Notes: a model not told the origin generated them from the letters alone. 51,145 nucleotides of DNA from Chara braunii (GCA_003427395.1 BFEA01000114.1:2424677-2475821), one strand, 5' to 3'; shown: positions 22,903 to 34,317, counted from the first letter of the stretch. Made by a program: numbers and translations.

Positions 22903-23012
22903 TGAGAAATGTGGAGCATACTCCTAGTTGTCCTCACTCGCCTGTCCCTATGCCCTTCGAAGTCTATTGGTGGGGAGCGACACCTATTGAGAAATGTGGA
23001 GCATACTCCTAG
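22903..23012 (+). repeat. 25-bp exact direct repeat
   Basis: TGAGAAATGTGGAGCATACT followed by CCTAG occurs at 22,903-22,927 and 22,988-23,012, 85 bp apart. This is a local duplication with no assigned function. Confidence 0.8.
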
Positions 23013-23293
23013 GAGTAGTAGCACTACGTCCTAGTCTGAAGCCATGTGAGTAGTAGGAGTACGAGGAGTAGGAGGAGGAAATGAGGACAGCATCAGTGCA
23101 CAGTCGCTCAGGTTGCCTTCAAATTCAAACCTGAGACCATGAGTGTACACCCTGCATTTGAAGTCTCACATCAATGGTTTTTCAAATTTTTGATAGCTAC
23201 TTTACAAAAACGAACAAACAAATATAAAATATAACAAAAGAAATTTGCATGTGCCATGTATACTAACCCAGACAATCTTTTCCTAATGTTCTT

Positions 23294-23295
<2 letters not shown>

Positions 23296-23323
<28 letters not shown>
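23296..23323 (-). repeat. 28-nt poly(T)
   Basis: On the minus strand this is poly(A). It could be the tail of the minus-strand LINE-3 whose coding part ends near 24,060, but 0.7 kb separates them, so this is uncertain. Confidence 0.3.
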
Positions 23324-23326
<3 letters not shown>

Positions 23327-23345
23327 GGGAAAAACACCCTTGCTG

Positions 23346-23383
23346 GTGTTAGTGCTGCTGATAAGAGCAGACACCACTAACAC
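23346..23383 (+). other. Short hairpin
   Basis: GTGTTAGTG (23,346-23,354) pairs with CACTAACAC (23,375-23,383), with an inner CTGCT/AGCAG pairing. No function can be assigned. Confidence 0.55.
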
Positions 23384-24059
23384 TTGGGGGAGGCTCCATT
23401 TATTGGTGGGGAGCATCACCTGATGGAAATCGGATCCAACGTCCCATTTTAAAAAGGAATATCAAAGGAATCTGCACATGCCGAAAGAAGATGAGAACTT
23501 GTGGCTGTGGGCCTGCCAGCATTGATTGCCCTTCGACCCCAGAGATTGACTGAGCAGTCCGGGGTCAAAAATTATCTGCAAATGCTCTGAGAGAGAATGA
23601 GTTTGTGGCTATGGGCAAGCCCATAGCTGTTATGAACTTGAAGAATCGTGCTGCTTGTGCAATTGCTTCTGAATCCAAGGGGGCCACTTCCAGTAATTGT
23701 GAGCTTGCCTTTGTATCTCTTCGCTCGACGAGGAGCGGTAGATAAGCCGATGAAAACTGATACTGTCCCGGGCCTGCTGCTCCCTCCAAACCCCGGCTGG
23801 TGTCACAGTTTGCTAAGGCCTCCTGCCAGCATTGACTTCTCAAGAAAGAATATAAGTGAGTGGGGTCCTTCCCACAAGGATTGTAAGGGGTATCAAGGAG
23901 GAACAGGACATTAGTAGCGCATTTAGGCTAGGATCTCTGCCAGTGACAGGGCGTGGGGTGGGAAGGGATCAGGGAAGTCCAAAGGAGGGCGTAATGGGAA
24001 TGAAGGTTCTATGTTAGTCTAGTCCTTAAACACTACACGGTAGTCTCTTATTCTTTCTA
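23384..24059. other. Unassigned sequence
   Basis: No recognised gene. A minus-strand open frame of 92 codons (23,843-23,565) has ordinary composition but no motif I recognise. The region may include the 3' UTR of LINE-3. Confidence 0.35.
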
Positions 24060-25982
24060 AATCATGCCTTCCTTCTCCTCGCATCCGTTCTCCTCGGTCC
24101 CCACTCCATTCCACTTTTGCATTCCACTTTTGCAATCCATCATTCCCTTTCCCCTCTTACCCAGTCTCTGCAAAAGGCCGTGATCCGTCTCCTGACATCT
24201 CCGATCTGTCTGAAAAGATCCAATTGTGTTTTTGTGTCCTGCCATCTACGTGTGAGTTCAAGGTGTACCTACTGCTGAATCTATTCTATAATCTCTGCGC
24301 CCTCCACCCGTATTTTTTCCATGACCAAGGTGCATCTTTGCCACCAGATTGCCTATATTACTGCCCTCCTCCCCAATCGGTACATATTCTCTATGAAGGA
24401 CGAGGTTGTCCCTGCCAGCAACCACTGTCCTGCCAGTATGGCTTGCCATGACCACCATATACAGTCCCACCACCTCCATACATATTGAGTGATTGGACAT
24501 TGCATAAAAATGTGTTCAATAGTTTTCGCCTTTTTGTGGGAGGGGAAGAGACCCTGACATCGCTGGCACCATGAAAGCAAAATGCCTTTTTGCTCGAGGT
24601 TTGTGCCGTTAGTTAACCACTCATTGGTTGGGAGGCAGCGATGGGCTATTTGCCACTGCAGGGAGGTAATTTTCATGGGCTTGTGTTTTTGCTCTTTGAA
24701 CCATTGGATCGGTGACAAGAGAGTCCGGTCCACATTCAGGTGTCTAGCCCATCTATCGTTAATCTGATCTCTCAGATACCTTTTGGGTCTACGCATTTTA
24801 TAAGCTGATTTGATCGAAAGCTGGTACAGACTGAGGTACCTTGTCTTGGGGCTCCCCTCTTTTGGGGGGGCTGCCAAACCTATTCCATCGGGTCCAGAGG
24901 CAAATCCTGGATGTGCTTGTCTGGTTGGAATGCCACCCTCTGTCCCTTTTTCTCAATGACTCTCACTCGGTAAACTGATGCCCTATCTGTCCATTCTAAG
25001 GGTGCTCTGCTCCCTTGGAGGGTGCCCATTTTGGTGGTGACGTAGGATTCGACCAAGACTGTTTGGGGTGAAACTAAGTGTATTAAACCGATCCTCGACG
25101 GGGTCTCTGTGCTTGCCACCCAGTCTCCTTCCTTCAAGACGGACCCATGTTTGAGGATTCGATACCATTCCAGTGGATGGCTTCAATAAGGGTTTCTAGA
25201 AGATCCTCCATGTGATGGCGGTATCTCAAGGTTGCTCGCAGCTGGTCCTCCGTTTTCCACTCGCGCCTTTCATTATCCCAGAGATCTCCTACCCTCAGTA
25301 CACCGTGTTTAACCCAACTTTTCCAGGGTGGTGATGAGCTCGTCATTACACAGCCCCTTGTGCCAGTTACCTATCTATTTCCAAAGAGGGGTTGGCGATA
25401 GACCTCTTCCCAACGGTTGGGGTAGGTTTTATCCGGAAGCGGGAGTTTGCACCAGATTTGTAATAGAGATGGCCAAAAGTTGTCCATCTTCTGACCCCCC
25501 CCTCCGATCCCTCCCTTCCATGTGGGAATTACACGGGATTATCCAAAAACAGTCTTTCAACCAAGTCAGCGGGTGGATCTTATGGGGGGTAGCCGGGGCC
25601 AAGCGAGCTAGATGTTCCAAGGCTGAAACACACCACGGGCTTTGGGGGTCAAAAATCAGTTTTACGTGTAATCAGTTTTTAATCCATTTTACCTGTAATG
25701 CCTGCACCTGCGTGGCCGGGTTAAGTATCCCCAAACCTCCTCTTTCTTTCAGTTGGATAATTGATTCCCAGGCTACTCGGCTTATTACATTACTCTGCTC
25801 ACCATCCCCTCTCCATAGGAAAGCAGATGCCTTTTTTTGGAGTCCTCTTAGAGCTGTTTTGCTTAAAGGCCACAGCAAGGACTTGTACCAAAGCGATGCG
25901 AAGACCACATTGTTAAGTACTAAGGCTCGACCAAAAAAGGATGTGTGTTTATTCCTCAACTGTTTAATTTGCGCAGGGCCAG
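24060..25982 (-). pseudogene. LINE-3, 3' half (RT thumb to zinc-binding domain)
   Basis: On the minus strand from 25,982 downward: QIKQLRNKHTSFFGRALVLN (the LSLAGR-type thumb motif), KKASAFLWRGDG, VAWESIIQLKERGGLGIL, then a VGDLWDNERREW segment (about 25,270). A zinc-binding domain follows at 24,877-24,353 with ITSLQWQIAHRCLPTNEWL, WCQRCQG and KTIEHIFMQCPITQYVW. That is the C-x2-C, H-x4-C arrangement of the zf-RVT family. The 174-residue frame carrying this domain is intact, while the thumb part has stops and frame changes. The element is cut at 25,982 by the Gypsy LTR; its upstream part is at 49,667-50,706. Downstream of the zinc-binding domain, minus-strand frames to about 24,060 look like the usual C-terminal tail. 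Confidence 0.8.
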
Positions 25983-26583
25983 TGTCGGGCGGCTCCAGCC
26001 TTACGCCGTCCTTACTTCCTTGATGAATACATTCGACGGATGCCGGATCTACCCATTCTACCGGGTGGGACCACGGCTGACATCGAAAGACTGTGATACC
26101 AGATCTACAGGCATCAGGAAAAAGGCGGGACATGAGGCTCAGGAAAAACATTCTTTTATGAACACTATGGAGGCCTACCGCGATCAAGATACGTAAGTAC
26201 GACAACAACAAAGGAAAGCCAGGGGCTCCAGGTAACGGATAAGAACAAGAAGGCTGAGCTAACACTACGTTCCGGACGGCGGACTAGACAAAGAGAGCCC
26301 AAGGCCTTTAAGGCGAGCCCTCAGGGGAACTAAGTTGTGATCGACACCGAAGTTCATCGTGGAAGTAGTACAAAGGAGGAATTGCTGCTTGGGGCCTTGG
26401 CACGCGACCCTACGAAAAGCCTAAGGGAACCTGCGGGCCTAAGGTGGGAAAAGGGGGCATAAAGTTATTAATTCCGGGGTCCAGGCCTGCGGAAATCAAT
26501 AAGACCCTATGGAATTCTATAGGTCCCAATGCCTTTCATGTGGGAACCACGGGACAACAGGCTCAGACCTAGGCTTGGAAGGA

Positions 26584-27081
26584 CACCCTTCACCACTTCG
26601 GGATACCAGAGAGAGAAGGTTAACAACAGTCGTATTTTTCATCACCACTTCAGGACACCTTTCACCACTTCAGGATGCAACCTGCCTAAACAGGTGGTTT
26701 TCATGGTCTTCGGACTTTTCACCACTTCAGCACCATTCAGGTCTGAAAATCCTGAATGGTCTTGAAGCGGTGAAAGTTCCGAAGACCCTGAATACCACAT
26801 GTTTAGGCAGACTGCATCCTCAAGTGGTGAAGGGTGGTTTTCATGGTTTTCGGACCTTTCACCACTTCATGACCATTCAGGATTTTCAGACTACCCAAAA
26901 CTCTCACTTGACCACTTCAAGACACCCTTCACCACTTTAGGATGCAACCTGCCTAAACATGTGGTTTTCAGGGTCTTCGGACCTTTCACCACTTCAGGAC
27001 CATTTAGGATTTTCAGACTGCCCAAAACTCTCACTTCAGAATTTTCATTCTTGAATTTTCAGCTACGCGATAACCGCTTGT
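26584..27081. mobile_element. 0.5-kb palindromic insertion in the 5' LTR
   Basis: The two LTRs match up to TTGGAAGGA (26,575-26,583; 47,221-47,229) and again from GGTACCAGGGCG (27,082; 47,235). The 3' LTR has only 5 bp between these points, so it is close to an empty site. The insert holds a large palindrome (arms about 26,672-26,745 and 26,750-26,824, including GGTCTTCGGACTTTTCACCA and its complement) and then a second copy of the arm. Near the left edge, AGAGAGAAGGTTAACAACAG resembles the left end of the 19.2-kb insertion. The right end CGATAACCGCTTGT resembles that element's CGTTAACCGCGAGTG. A near-8-bp duplication GATACCAG/GGTACCAG (26,602-26,609; 27,082-27,089) is possible. Confidence 0.75.
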
Positions 27082-27260
27082 GGTACCAGGGCGCTGCAAA
27101 AGGCCTGGTACCCAACGAAAAGACCCCCTTTGCAGAAAACCTTTCGGGGGCCCAACATGCCCCGGTACAGGCTCGGGGAAGCCATGGTACCGGGGCGCTG
27201 CAACTTGCCGGCAGCCTCGGGGCATGCAAGGACTGAAGCTTACTCACGGGCCTGACAAAG

Positions 27261-27268
27261 TATAAAAG
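27261..27268 (+). promoter_or_regulatory. LTR TATA box
   Basis: TATAAAAG in the context GACAAAGTATAAAAGCCC is conserved in both LTRs (also 47,419-47,426). It is the likely core promoter of the retrotransposon, with the transcript start expected about 30 bp downstream. Confidence 0.65.
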
Positions 27269-27832
27269 CCCAACCGGTCCTTGGATCAGGACACTTCCCA
27301 CATGTGTACTCACGGGTGCAGTATCGGAGCGAGGAGGGGGCGGACTTGGGACTTGCGCACGGAAAGGCGCACAGGAGGAGCAAGGAAGACTACGAGAGCA
27401 CAAGAGCGGAACGACATCCAAGGAGGCGACACAAACAAAAGAGAAGAGGTAAGGGGGAGGCGCACAGGGACAACCGCGTACGGGCCCGCACTAATACGCG
27501 AGCCCCTCGCACAACCAGATAGGCGCGCGTTCGAGTGCGTACTAGCCCATAAAGCCCCCTCAAAGCCAAGCGAGGGGGCGTATCATCGCGCAAACACTCA
27601 CAGACAGTCGCGCACTGCCCCATGTGATCAGGATCGGGATCTATGTGCGCACCGTCACGCCCATCTGCGCGCAGTACCCCCTCGGTCGGGATCTGAGTGC
27701 GCGTCAACACACTACTCCGCACGGTCGGGATTAGGGTGCGCGTGGCCACGCGAACACACACGTACACGAACGCGGTTGAGATTGGGACCCGCACGGTCCC
27801 GCGCACATGCATGTGCACACGCGCAGACGGGA

Positions 27833-28375
27833 TCGAGGTGCACGAAGTCGGGCGTACGAGCATGAGCGCAATCAGGATCGGTACGCGCGAAGTCGGACGA
27901 ACGAGCACCCGCGCAATCAAGACCGGGGCGTGCAAAGTCGAACGTACGAGCACGAGCGCAATCAGGATCGTGACACGCGAAGTCGGACGCATGCACACGC
28001 ACGCTCGCCCAGTTGGGACTCGGACGCGCAAACGCGCGCGTACACGCTTGCAGTCTTGAACCACGTGCAGCCCCCACGCACGGTCAGGGAACCGACACAA
28101 GCCCCCGCGCACGGTCAGGGAAGCCACAAGCACGGGCGCGTAGCGACGCGAACCCCCGCTCACAGACACGGAACCCTCGCGCACGGACGCGCAGCTCCCG
28201 TGCACCGTTAGGGAAACCCGTGCGCACGGGCGCAGCGACACGAAGCCCCCACGCACGGTCAGAGAACCCGCTCGCACTGGCGGGCAGCGACGAGCAGCCC
28301 CCGTGCACGGTCAGAAAACCCGTGCGCACGAGCGAGCAGCGGCGCGCAGACCCGCACACGGCCAGGGAACCAAGG
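27833..28375 (+). repeat. GC-rich tandem repeats inside the 5' LTR
   Basis: First block (27,833-28,000): about four units of 45 bp built on CGAAGTCGGACGTACGAGCA and CGCAATCAGGATCG. Second block (28,076-28,375): diverged units of roughly 45-50 bp built on GCACGGTCAGGGAACC and GCGCACGGGCGCGCAG. Both blocks recur in the 3' LTR. They lie in the transcribed part of the LTR downstream of the TATA box. Confidence 0.8.
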
Positions 28376-29499
28376 CGGACGGGTGCGCATAGGCACGCAA
28401 CCCCGCGCGTGGTTGGGCGAGAGCGGACATTGGACTGAACTAGGACTTTCGCAGGACCGGGACGTTGGGCTGAACCAGGACTTTGACGGCTCCAGGACTT
28501 TGGACTGAACCGAGCATTTGTGCGGGGTCCGGGGCTTCGGATGCAAATCAGGATTTTGGACAGACCGGGGTCCACGAAATTGAGAACGGACTCGTCGAGG
28601 CATCAGGACTATACCGGTGCCGCAGGACCGGAGCACAGACAGGCGGGGATTTTGGGACTCAGGTTGGGTTTCTCTTGATCGAGCCGAGATTTTTTTATCG
28701 AGCCAAAGCTCCTTGGACTGTCGAATCAGGGCGCCCTTGGATCAGGCCTGGGCCCACGAAATTGGGGACGGACTAGTCGAGGCATCAGGGCTGGACCGGG
28801 ACCAAGAGACCTCAGCCAAAGGGGCAAAAATACAAACCAAGACCTAAACCAGACAGCACTGTTCAGTTACCTGGAATTGGGACTTTATGGACCAAGGGAA
28901 TTTATGGATTGGGACGGTGTTGACCAGGAACGAAACCGTAATTGACTAGGGACTTTGCGGAAGCCTAGCAGGGGCGACACGAGGGCCAGCGAGGGGCGTG
29001 TCTCAAGACCTTACCAGAGGAGGGCCGTGGCGGGGCAGACTTATGGTGAAACTCGACCTTGAGTTGTGACCTCAATGGGCCCGAGAGTATGGTTCAGACA
29101 CTGAGAGCTCCAGTGCGGTTCCATGGAATCAGAGGGCTCGTTACCGGCGGTACCCGATAGGGAGACGCATACATCGTAGATTGATTGTGCGGCCAGTGGG
29201 GGCTCAAACAAATTTTCCTAAGATAGACGTTATACCTGTTTCTAGGACCGGGTGTACTGCATTGGACCCTATCGTTTTGGATGAGTAAAATGTTTTATTT
29301 GTTCCTTCCAACAACTTTTTATCTGGCCTTGAGGTTCTGCTGGTTTCGTTGGATGTGCTGACTCATTTTTGTTATCAGGACATACCAGATTCCTCTATAG
29401 GTTGCAGGAACCCTGAGCAACCCTCCCGTGGGTGACAGACATGGCGCGAGACTCAGGGGTCAGTCGGCGTGCCGGCAGATTATTTCCCCGGGTCAACAG

Positions 29500-29517
29500 T
29501 GGCGACATTGCCGGGGA
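29500..29517 (+). promoter_or_regulatory. Primer-binding site
   Basis: TGGCGACATTGCCGGGGA begins one base after the end of the 5' LTR (TCAACA). It has the TGG start expected of the complement of a tRNA CCA end. It closely resembles the TGGCGCC-type primer sites known from plant Gypsy elements. The tRNA species was not determined. Confidence 0.75.
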
Positions 29518-30273
29518 AGGCTGCCTCTCGGGACTTCGGTCCGCCTGTAACCGCTGAGGCAAGGAGGATTTAGGAGCAGGAGTTTATTACTTAACACTCA
29601 CACCAGACATTTCTTGGTGTATGTAGGTGCGGTGCGAGCGCAAGTGAGCGGACGACGGGCGACCGACCTGTGATCGACGTTCCCTTGTGAGCATTGGATT
29701 TCTGCATTCTCGTGATTTCATTGATTCTTGCATTTTTGCATTTTATTCCTTCATTTTTCTTGTGATCGAGGGAGATTGTTCTGATCTTTCCCTACCCTTT
29801 GGTCAGTCTACCTTGATTTAATTCTAAGAGAGAAAATTGTGAGCAGGGGAGGAACTGAAAGGATTGAAGGGGAAGGGAGAAGCGCCCCGGATCTACAAGG
29901 AGTTGGGTGAGACTAGATAGATGAATTGATTACGATGGACAGCTGAGGGGATTGAACCACAACATGAGTCACTGAGAAACCATGCCTGAGGTGGGACGAG
30001 TAGAGGCATGGATAGGAGTGAGGCTTCATAAGTGAAACAACGCCCCTCGTTCGTGTGTGACTTCGGTCCACCCTAGGGCACACGAGTTGGCCAGCTCGTG
30101 CTCAGGTCGCGGCGAGATACGCCAGAGGGCAGTTCTTTCCTAGGCCTGTTGACGTCTTGAAGGGATCTAGGAGTGATTGATGGAGACCTGTCGAGGAAGT
30201 CTGTGAACTCATCAGTCCGAGAGTGGGCACTGGGAAGGATATATTGAGAGTGACTGTTGTGCCTTGATTAGGA
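29518..30273 (+). other. Gypsy untranslated leader
   Basis: This runs between the PBS and the first long open frame. I recognise no gene. Packaging or dimerisation signals would be expected here by analogy but cannot be pinpointed. Confidence 0.5.
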
Positions 30274-31650
30274 ATGGTATTTATCGAGTCGGAGTCCCAA
30301 GTGCATCTTAAAAGAGAGAATGGCCAGCTTGACGTCGTCAGTGTACCTCCAGAAGGGTGGAGCAAGTACAAAACGGTCAGGGAGCAAGGACCGATAGTGC
30401 GAGAACAAATTTTCCTATGGGTAAGGATCGTGTGTCAGCCTAGGCCATGTGTTAGAAAAGATAGAGAGAGCGAACCACTCCAAGCGGAAGTAAACATCAG
30501 GCTTTATCTATCGGAGGACAAGTGAAAGTATTTAATTGTAGACACCGCCGAACATTGTCGGACACTTTTATGTCTCACATCCCTCGGCCGAAGGTTCGGG
30601 ACGCGGCTATTCAACGAGTTTTCAGAGGGGTCTGGATCGAATACTATAGCTCATTATAGGGCTCGGTATGCTTACGATTGGGAACTCCGTAGGTCCTCGT
30701 CAATAAAAGTTGTCGTCATACCGAGGTTTCTAACCGAGTTTATTTTTGGACATAGCGACACACATAAAAGGCTAGTGGGTGTAATTCGGAGGGCGATCCA
30801 GTTTAGGCCCTCTGTCACCGAACTCGCTTAGTTAGTTCCTTACCATCTGGACAGGGGTATACCCTCGCATAGGGAACTTCGTCGGATCATTTTTCGGATT
30901 AGAACAGAACTACATCGAGAGGCAATTGTGGGAAAAGTAGATAGAGCTAGGATATTGAACGAGGAACCTATAGAGGACTAGATGTTTCAGGGCTGCGAAG
31001 AGTATCCCGCTGAACCGCGTCAATTCGGATATAGAGAACCAGAATTTATTGGCGAAGACTGGGTGGAACTCACTTTGCCAGGAAAGGCGGTCAGGCGGCC
31101 TAACCTAGTGAGGGCGAACAAAGCTTGACGTCCGATTTGGGTAAGGCCGGGAGTCTGGCTGCTAGTGGTGACCTCGGTAGAATTTGATCGGGATAGACGA
31201 GGAAGGAAGATATGGGGGGCGGTTGTACTGGTTACTAAAGAGTTCCTTTATTATCGTACCTCTGTGCTGGCTGACATTGTCTTTAGGTCAGTAGAACACA
31301 ACCATAGGGATACAAAGCTAGGAATCGTGCCAACCTTAGATGACCATAACTGGCCTAACGAAGTGCTGACCCAGAAGATACTGCAAGAGGAGGTCGAGAG
31401 GCTCCGGGAGGAGGAGTTTCGTGGGAACGGGGACTTTCGTAGAGTAGTTATCTCTTTGAGGCTTGTTGAGCACGACTTTTTACCACATCCAGAGGAGGCC
31501 TTGCGACTTCCTATCCCTGTGTTCGTTCTAGAAGAGTATCTCGGGGGATTGGACCGTCTGATTCGGATTCACTTGTCATTTCTCGAGATAGAGTGCCTTT
31601 TGCAAAGCAGTGACACGCACCACGTTTATTACGCGCTATGGAAGGCATGA
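30274..31650 (+). pseudogene. Gypsy pre-gag/gag N-terminal frame, with stops
   Basis: A single reading frame runs the whole length with only about four in-frame stops (near 30,523, 30,828, 30,979 and 31,126). It covers EGWSKYKTVREQGPIVREQI, ELRRSSSIKVVVIPRFLTEF, ILNEEPIED, PAEPRQFGYREPEFIGEDW and then the 161-residue open segment at 31,165-31,650. The composition is normal for a charged globular protein. I do not recognise the domain. The last part, including RRVVISLRLVEHDF and PVFVLEEYLGGLDRLI, has two decayed relatives downstream. It is most likely an N-terminal extension of gag in this Gypsy family. Confidence 0.6.
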
Positions 31651-32990
31651 CCCAGGTTCGGGAACTCCGCTTTGGAGTCAGTATAAATAGTTCGGGCAGC
31701 GTCGCCCAGAGTTTTGGGAGAGTCGCCTTGCGAGGATCAGCCTATTGAGTTATGGGTCGCTCTTGATAGAGTGATAAGGGAGCCGTCTGACTATTTAGCA
31801 AGTCTGATTGAGCTATACAGAGCTTGGAACAACGATCCTTCCTTCAGGCAATGGTCGCTCATCGGGTTCTTCGAGCTCCGTTCTTATTATAGGGCGACAG
31901 GGACCCTTGACGACGAGGAGGAGGGACACGGAGAGAAGGATTGGAGCCAAGCTGAATGGGGGGAGCTAAGAGACGACCTTGAGGAATGAGAGGATGTACA
32001 TGATTTTCCCGAAGAGAGGATATGATACTTTAGGAGCGCAATTGAGATCAAAAGGAGTGCCCGAGAGCAGTGGCCCAGGATAGGAGTCAGGATGGGCTCA
32101 AAGGCCAGAGATGGCGGAGCTATTGTTTGATAGACTCTCTTGGGAAAGCATGATTAATTGGGGCCTGGCGTCGTCTAGTGACCCGACTATTGAAGATTTA
32201 TTGAGAAACTAGACCCCTTTAACCTTGGACGAACTCTTTCTGTATGTGATTGAGGACTACACAGCGATAGTGAATGTGGAACTTAAAGAGAAGGTGTACG
32301 TGTTGGTGGCGCGGTTTGTTGAGTCTGATAAGTATGACATAACGTTTTACAAGTGGAAAGGAAGGGAGTTGACTGGGGCCCTGTGGGGGTGCCGCAATTG
32401 GGTAGAAACAATTGCTTACGCCTATAGAAAGGAGTTGAAAAAGAAGGGGAAGAAAGTCACGCTGAGCATAAGAGTCGGTGAGTACGATACTACTCCCAGC
32501 CCACTTATTCTCGAAAGTTATCTCGATGGGAGTAACTGGGAACCATTGATCAACATGGTACTCAAAGCACGACGTTGGGGAAATAAACGATGAGCAAGGG
32601 AAAGAAAATCCCCAGGGAGGAATTTGAGGATAGAAGGGAAAGGTTCCTCTAAGGGAATAAACCACCAAGGGAAAAATTTGAGGTTGTCTGTGCGGCGCTA
32701 AGCTCCTTAGGGAGGAGAAAACCGATTCGATATGAAGTAGAGATGTACGAATTAGTGGATAGCGGCTGGGAGCAGATACGCCTCTATATAATGACTGTGC
32801 GGTTCCTCGAAACAAAAGTGCATGATGTGCGAATCTATTTACCGATAGAGAGGGAGGTCGACCTCGTTTATGGCCGATGCTGAGAAAGAGCGAAAGAAGT
32901 GGTGGAAAGTGAAACGGATAGGTTGCTTTTGTTAGGCAAAACCGTCGTCTAGAGCACACGAATAACGATCTTTGAGTGACTTCCTAAACC
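31651..32990 (+). pseudogene. Further pre-gag modules, frameshifted
   Basis: First comes 31,714-31,989 in the preceding frame (IELWVALDRVIREPSDYLAS, then an acidic end). A frame change follows, then 32,225-32,593 (VYVLVARFVESDKYDITFYK, KKVTLSIRVGEYD, PLILESYLDGSNWEPLI) and a third frame (about 32,700-32,980) reading LYIMTVRFLETKVHDVRIYL, KTVV-stop-STRITIFE. The last two resemble each other and the end of the upstream frame (VRF.E....D; SIRVGEYD/SLRLVEHDF; LESYLDG/LEEYLGG), suggesting an internally repeated module. No known family was recognised. Confidence 0.5.
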
Positions 32991-33577
32991 TCCGACGCCC
33001 GACGAGATAACAAGGGACGAGAGCCAGGAGACTACGATAAAATTTGTCCTGCGACATCGGGCCCCTAATGGCCAAAGATGGTGATCTCCGTTCCGACAAT
33101 GGTAACATAATTCGAGAGGGACAAAGATGGGGGTTTGCTTGGAAGAGGTCGAATGACCTACGCCGACTATTAAGGGCATGGTCTCAGGAGGACTTGTGCG
33201 CACTAGGTACATCGATCTGTAGGAGGTTAAGGTGTCCTGAGACTGAAGTAGTGAAGATAAGAAGAGGTGCCGCGTGCGTTAAGGAGCATGGGGGCGAACT
33301 TTCCGTGACACTGGCCTGTTTGGAATAGAAGGTGAACACGAAGTTCGAGACGACGGAGAGAGAGAGAGAGGCTTATATTGAGAGCATTAAGGAACTAGAG
33401 AGGTAGGGTTCAAGATGAGTGAGATTCTACCGTTCCTATCCTGGTTTCCTCCATGGAGAGGGCTAGTAGGCTGAGAAGAGAAGAGGGGGTTGGAAAGGGA
33501 CGGTGAGGTTTATGAGAGGAGCACGGGAGTAGTGCCCTTTGAAGGGATACTTAAACCTCAATCCAGCGTGACCGATA

Positions 33578-34125
33578 GTGAGCAGTGGTGCTGAGGAGGT
33601 CGAGAGCGATGCCGGGAGGGATGACCGAAGAATAGTCAGCAGTGCGCATAAGTCTTTTGTCGGAAGGATAACGTCGGTTATTCGAATCAGATCAACGAGA
33701 TCCCTGGATGAACGAAGCTGCAGGCATCTTGCCGAAGAAGCAATTGAACGGGAACGACCTAGACTGCTTGCCTTAGTAGTAAAAGAAAGGCGGATAACCT
33801 ATGACGTAATGGTGTGGTCGCAAGGATGGCTGAAATACGAAGTGGAGAAATACGAGACTGTCTAAGAGGCACGATCCCCCGTGTAAGAGGAAGAGACGAG
33901 AAAGTAAACTCGCTCATTAAGATATATCTAGATCCAATAAACGATAAAGTGGTGGAGCTAGTGGATGGTTACAAGGACTGGTATGACTGTACGGATGAAC
34001 GGGGGCTTCTCACACTTGAAGAGAAAGTAGAAGAATTGGTTGTGATCTACAAGGAAGAAAGAGAGAGAATAATTAACTGGAGAGAGAAGTTTCTGGCTAG
34101 AAGAATAAGAGAGATCCGTAGCTAG
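33578..34125 (+). pseudogene. Gag-region frames, charged, frameshifted
   Basis: Two overlapping open segments (33,578-33,865 and 33,814-34,125) are probably one protein with a frame change near 33,840. They read CRHLAEEAIERERPRLLALV, then VNSLIKIYLDPINDKVVELV and LTLEEKVEELVVIYKEERER. The rich Glu/Arg/Lys pattern is compatible with helical coiled segments. They lie between the pre-gag modules and the capsid domain. I can only call this gag-associated. Confidence 0.45.
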
Positions 34126-34317
34126 ACTAGAGAGAGAAGGGATGACTAGCAGTAGAGGAGTGGCCAAAACGTATCAACTCATAGGAGGAGCGAAGATAGA
34201 AGGATTCTTGGTCCGATCAAGAGTAGAAGTGATACATGACGAAAGGTTAAGGCAGGAGGAGGAAGCTGAATCCGCTAGAAAGGCTATTAGGGAAGCGGCC
34301 GACGAACTTAGGTAGCC

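Larger units (their letters stand above)
25983..29498 (+). repeat. 5' LTR of the Gypsy element
   Basis: This is a direct repeat of 46,630-49,666 with the same order of blocks: GATGAATACATTCGACGGAT, GAACTAAGT, the TATA region, the GC-rich tandem region, GGACTTTGACGGCTCC, and TTGCAGGARCCCY near the end. It begins TG and ends CA. It is 479 bp longer than the 3' LTR, almost all due to a palindromic insertion at 26,584-27,081. U3 is about 1.3 kb, judged from the TATA box. The long open frames on both strands (for example 27,281-27,865 and 28,277-27,390) are Arg/Thr/Ala-rich products of the tandem repeats and are not genes. Confidence 0.88.

Noticed and set aside
27281-28636. Several long overlapping open frames on both strands of the 5' LTR
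   Set aside because: They arise from stop-poor GC-rich tandem repeats; the same frames appear in shifted form in the 3' LTR and none shows a domain.
32219-32959. 246-codon minus-strand open frame
   Set aside because: It is the antisense of the decayed pre-gag frames, which have better protein-like composition and show module similarity on the plus strand.
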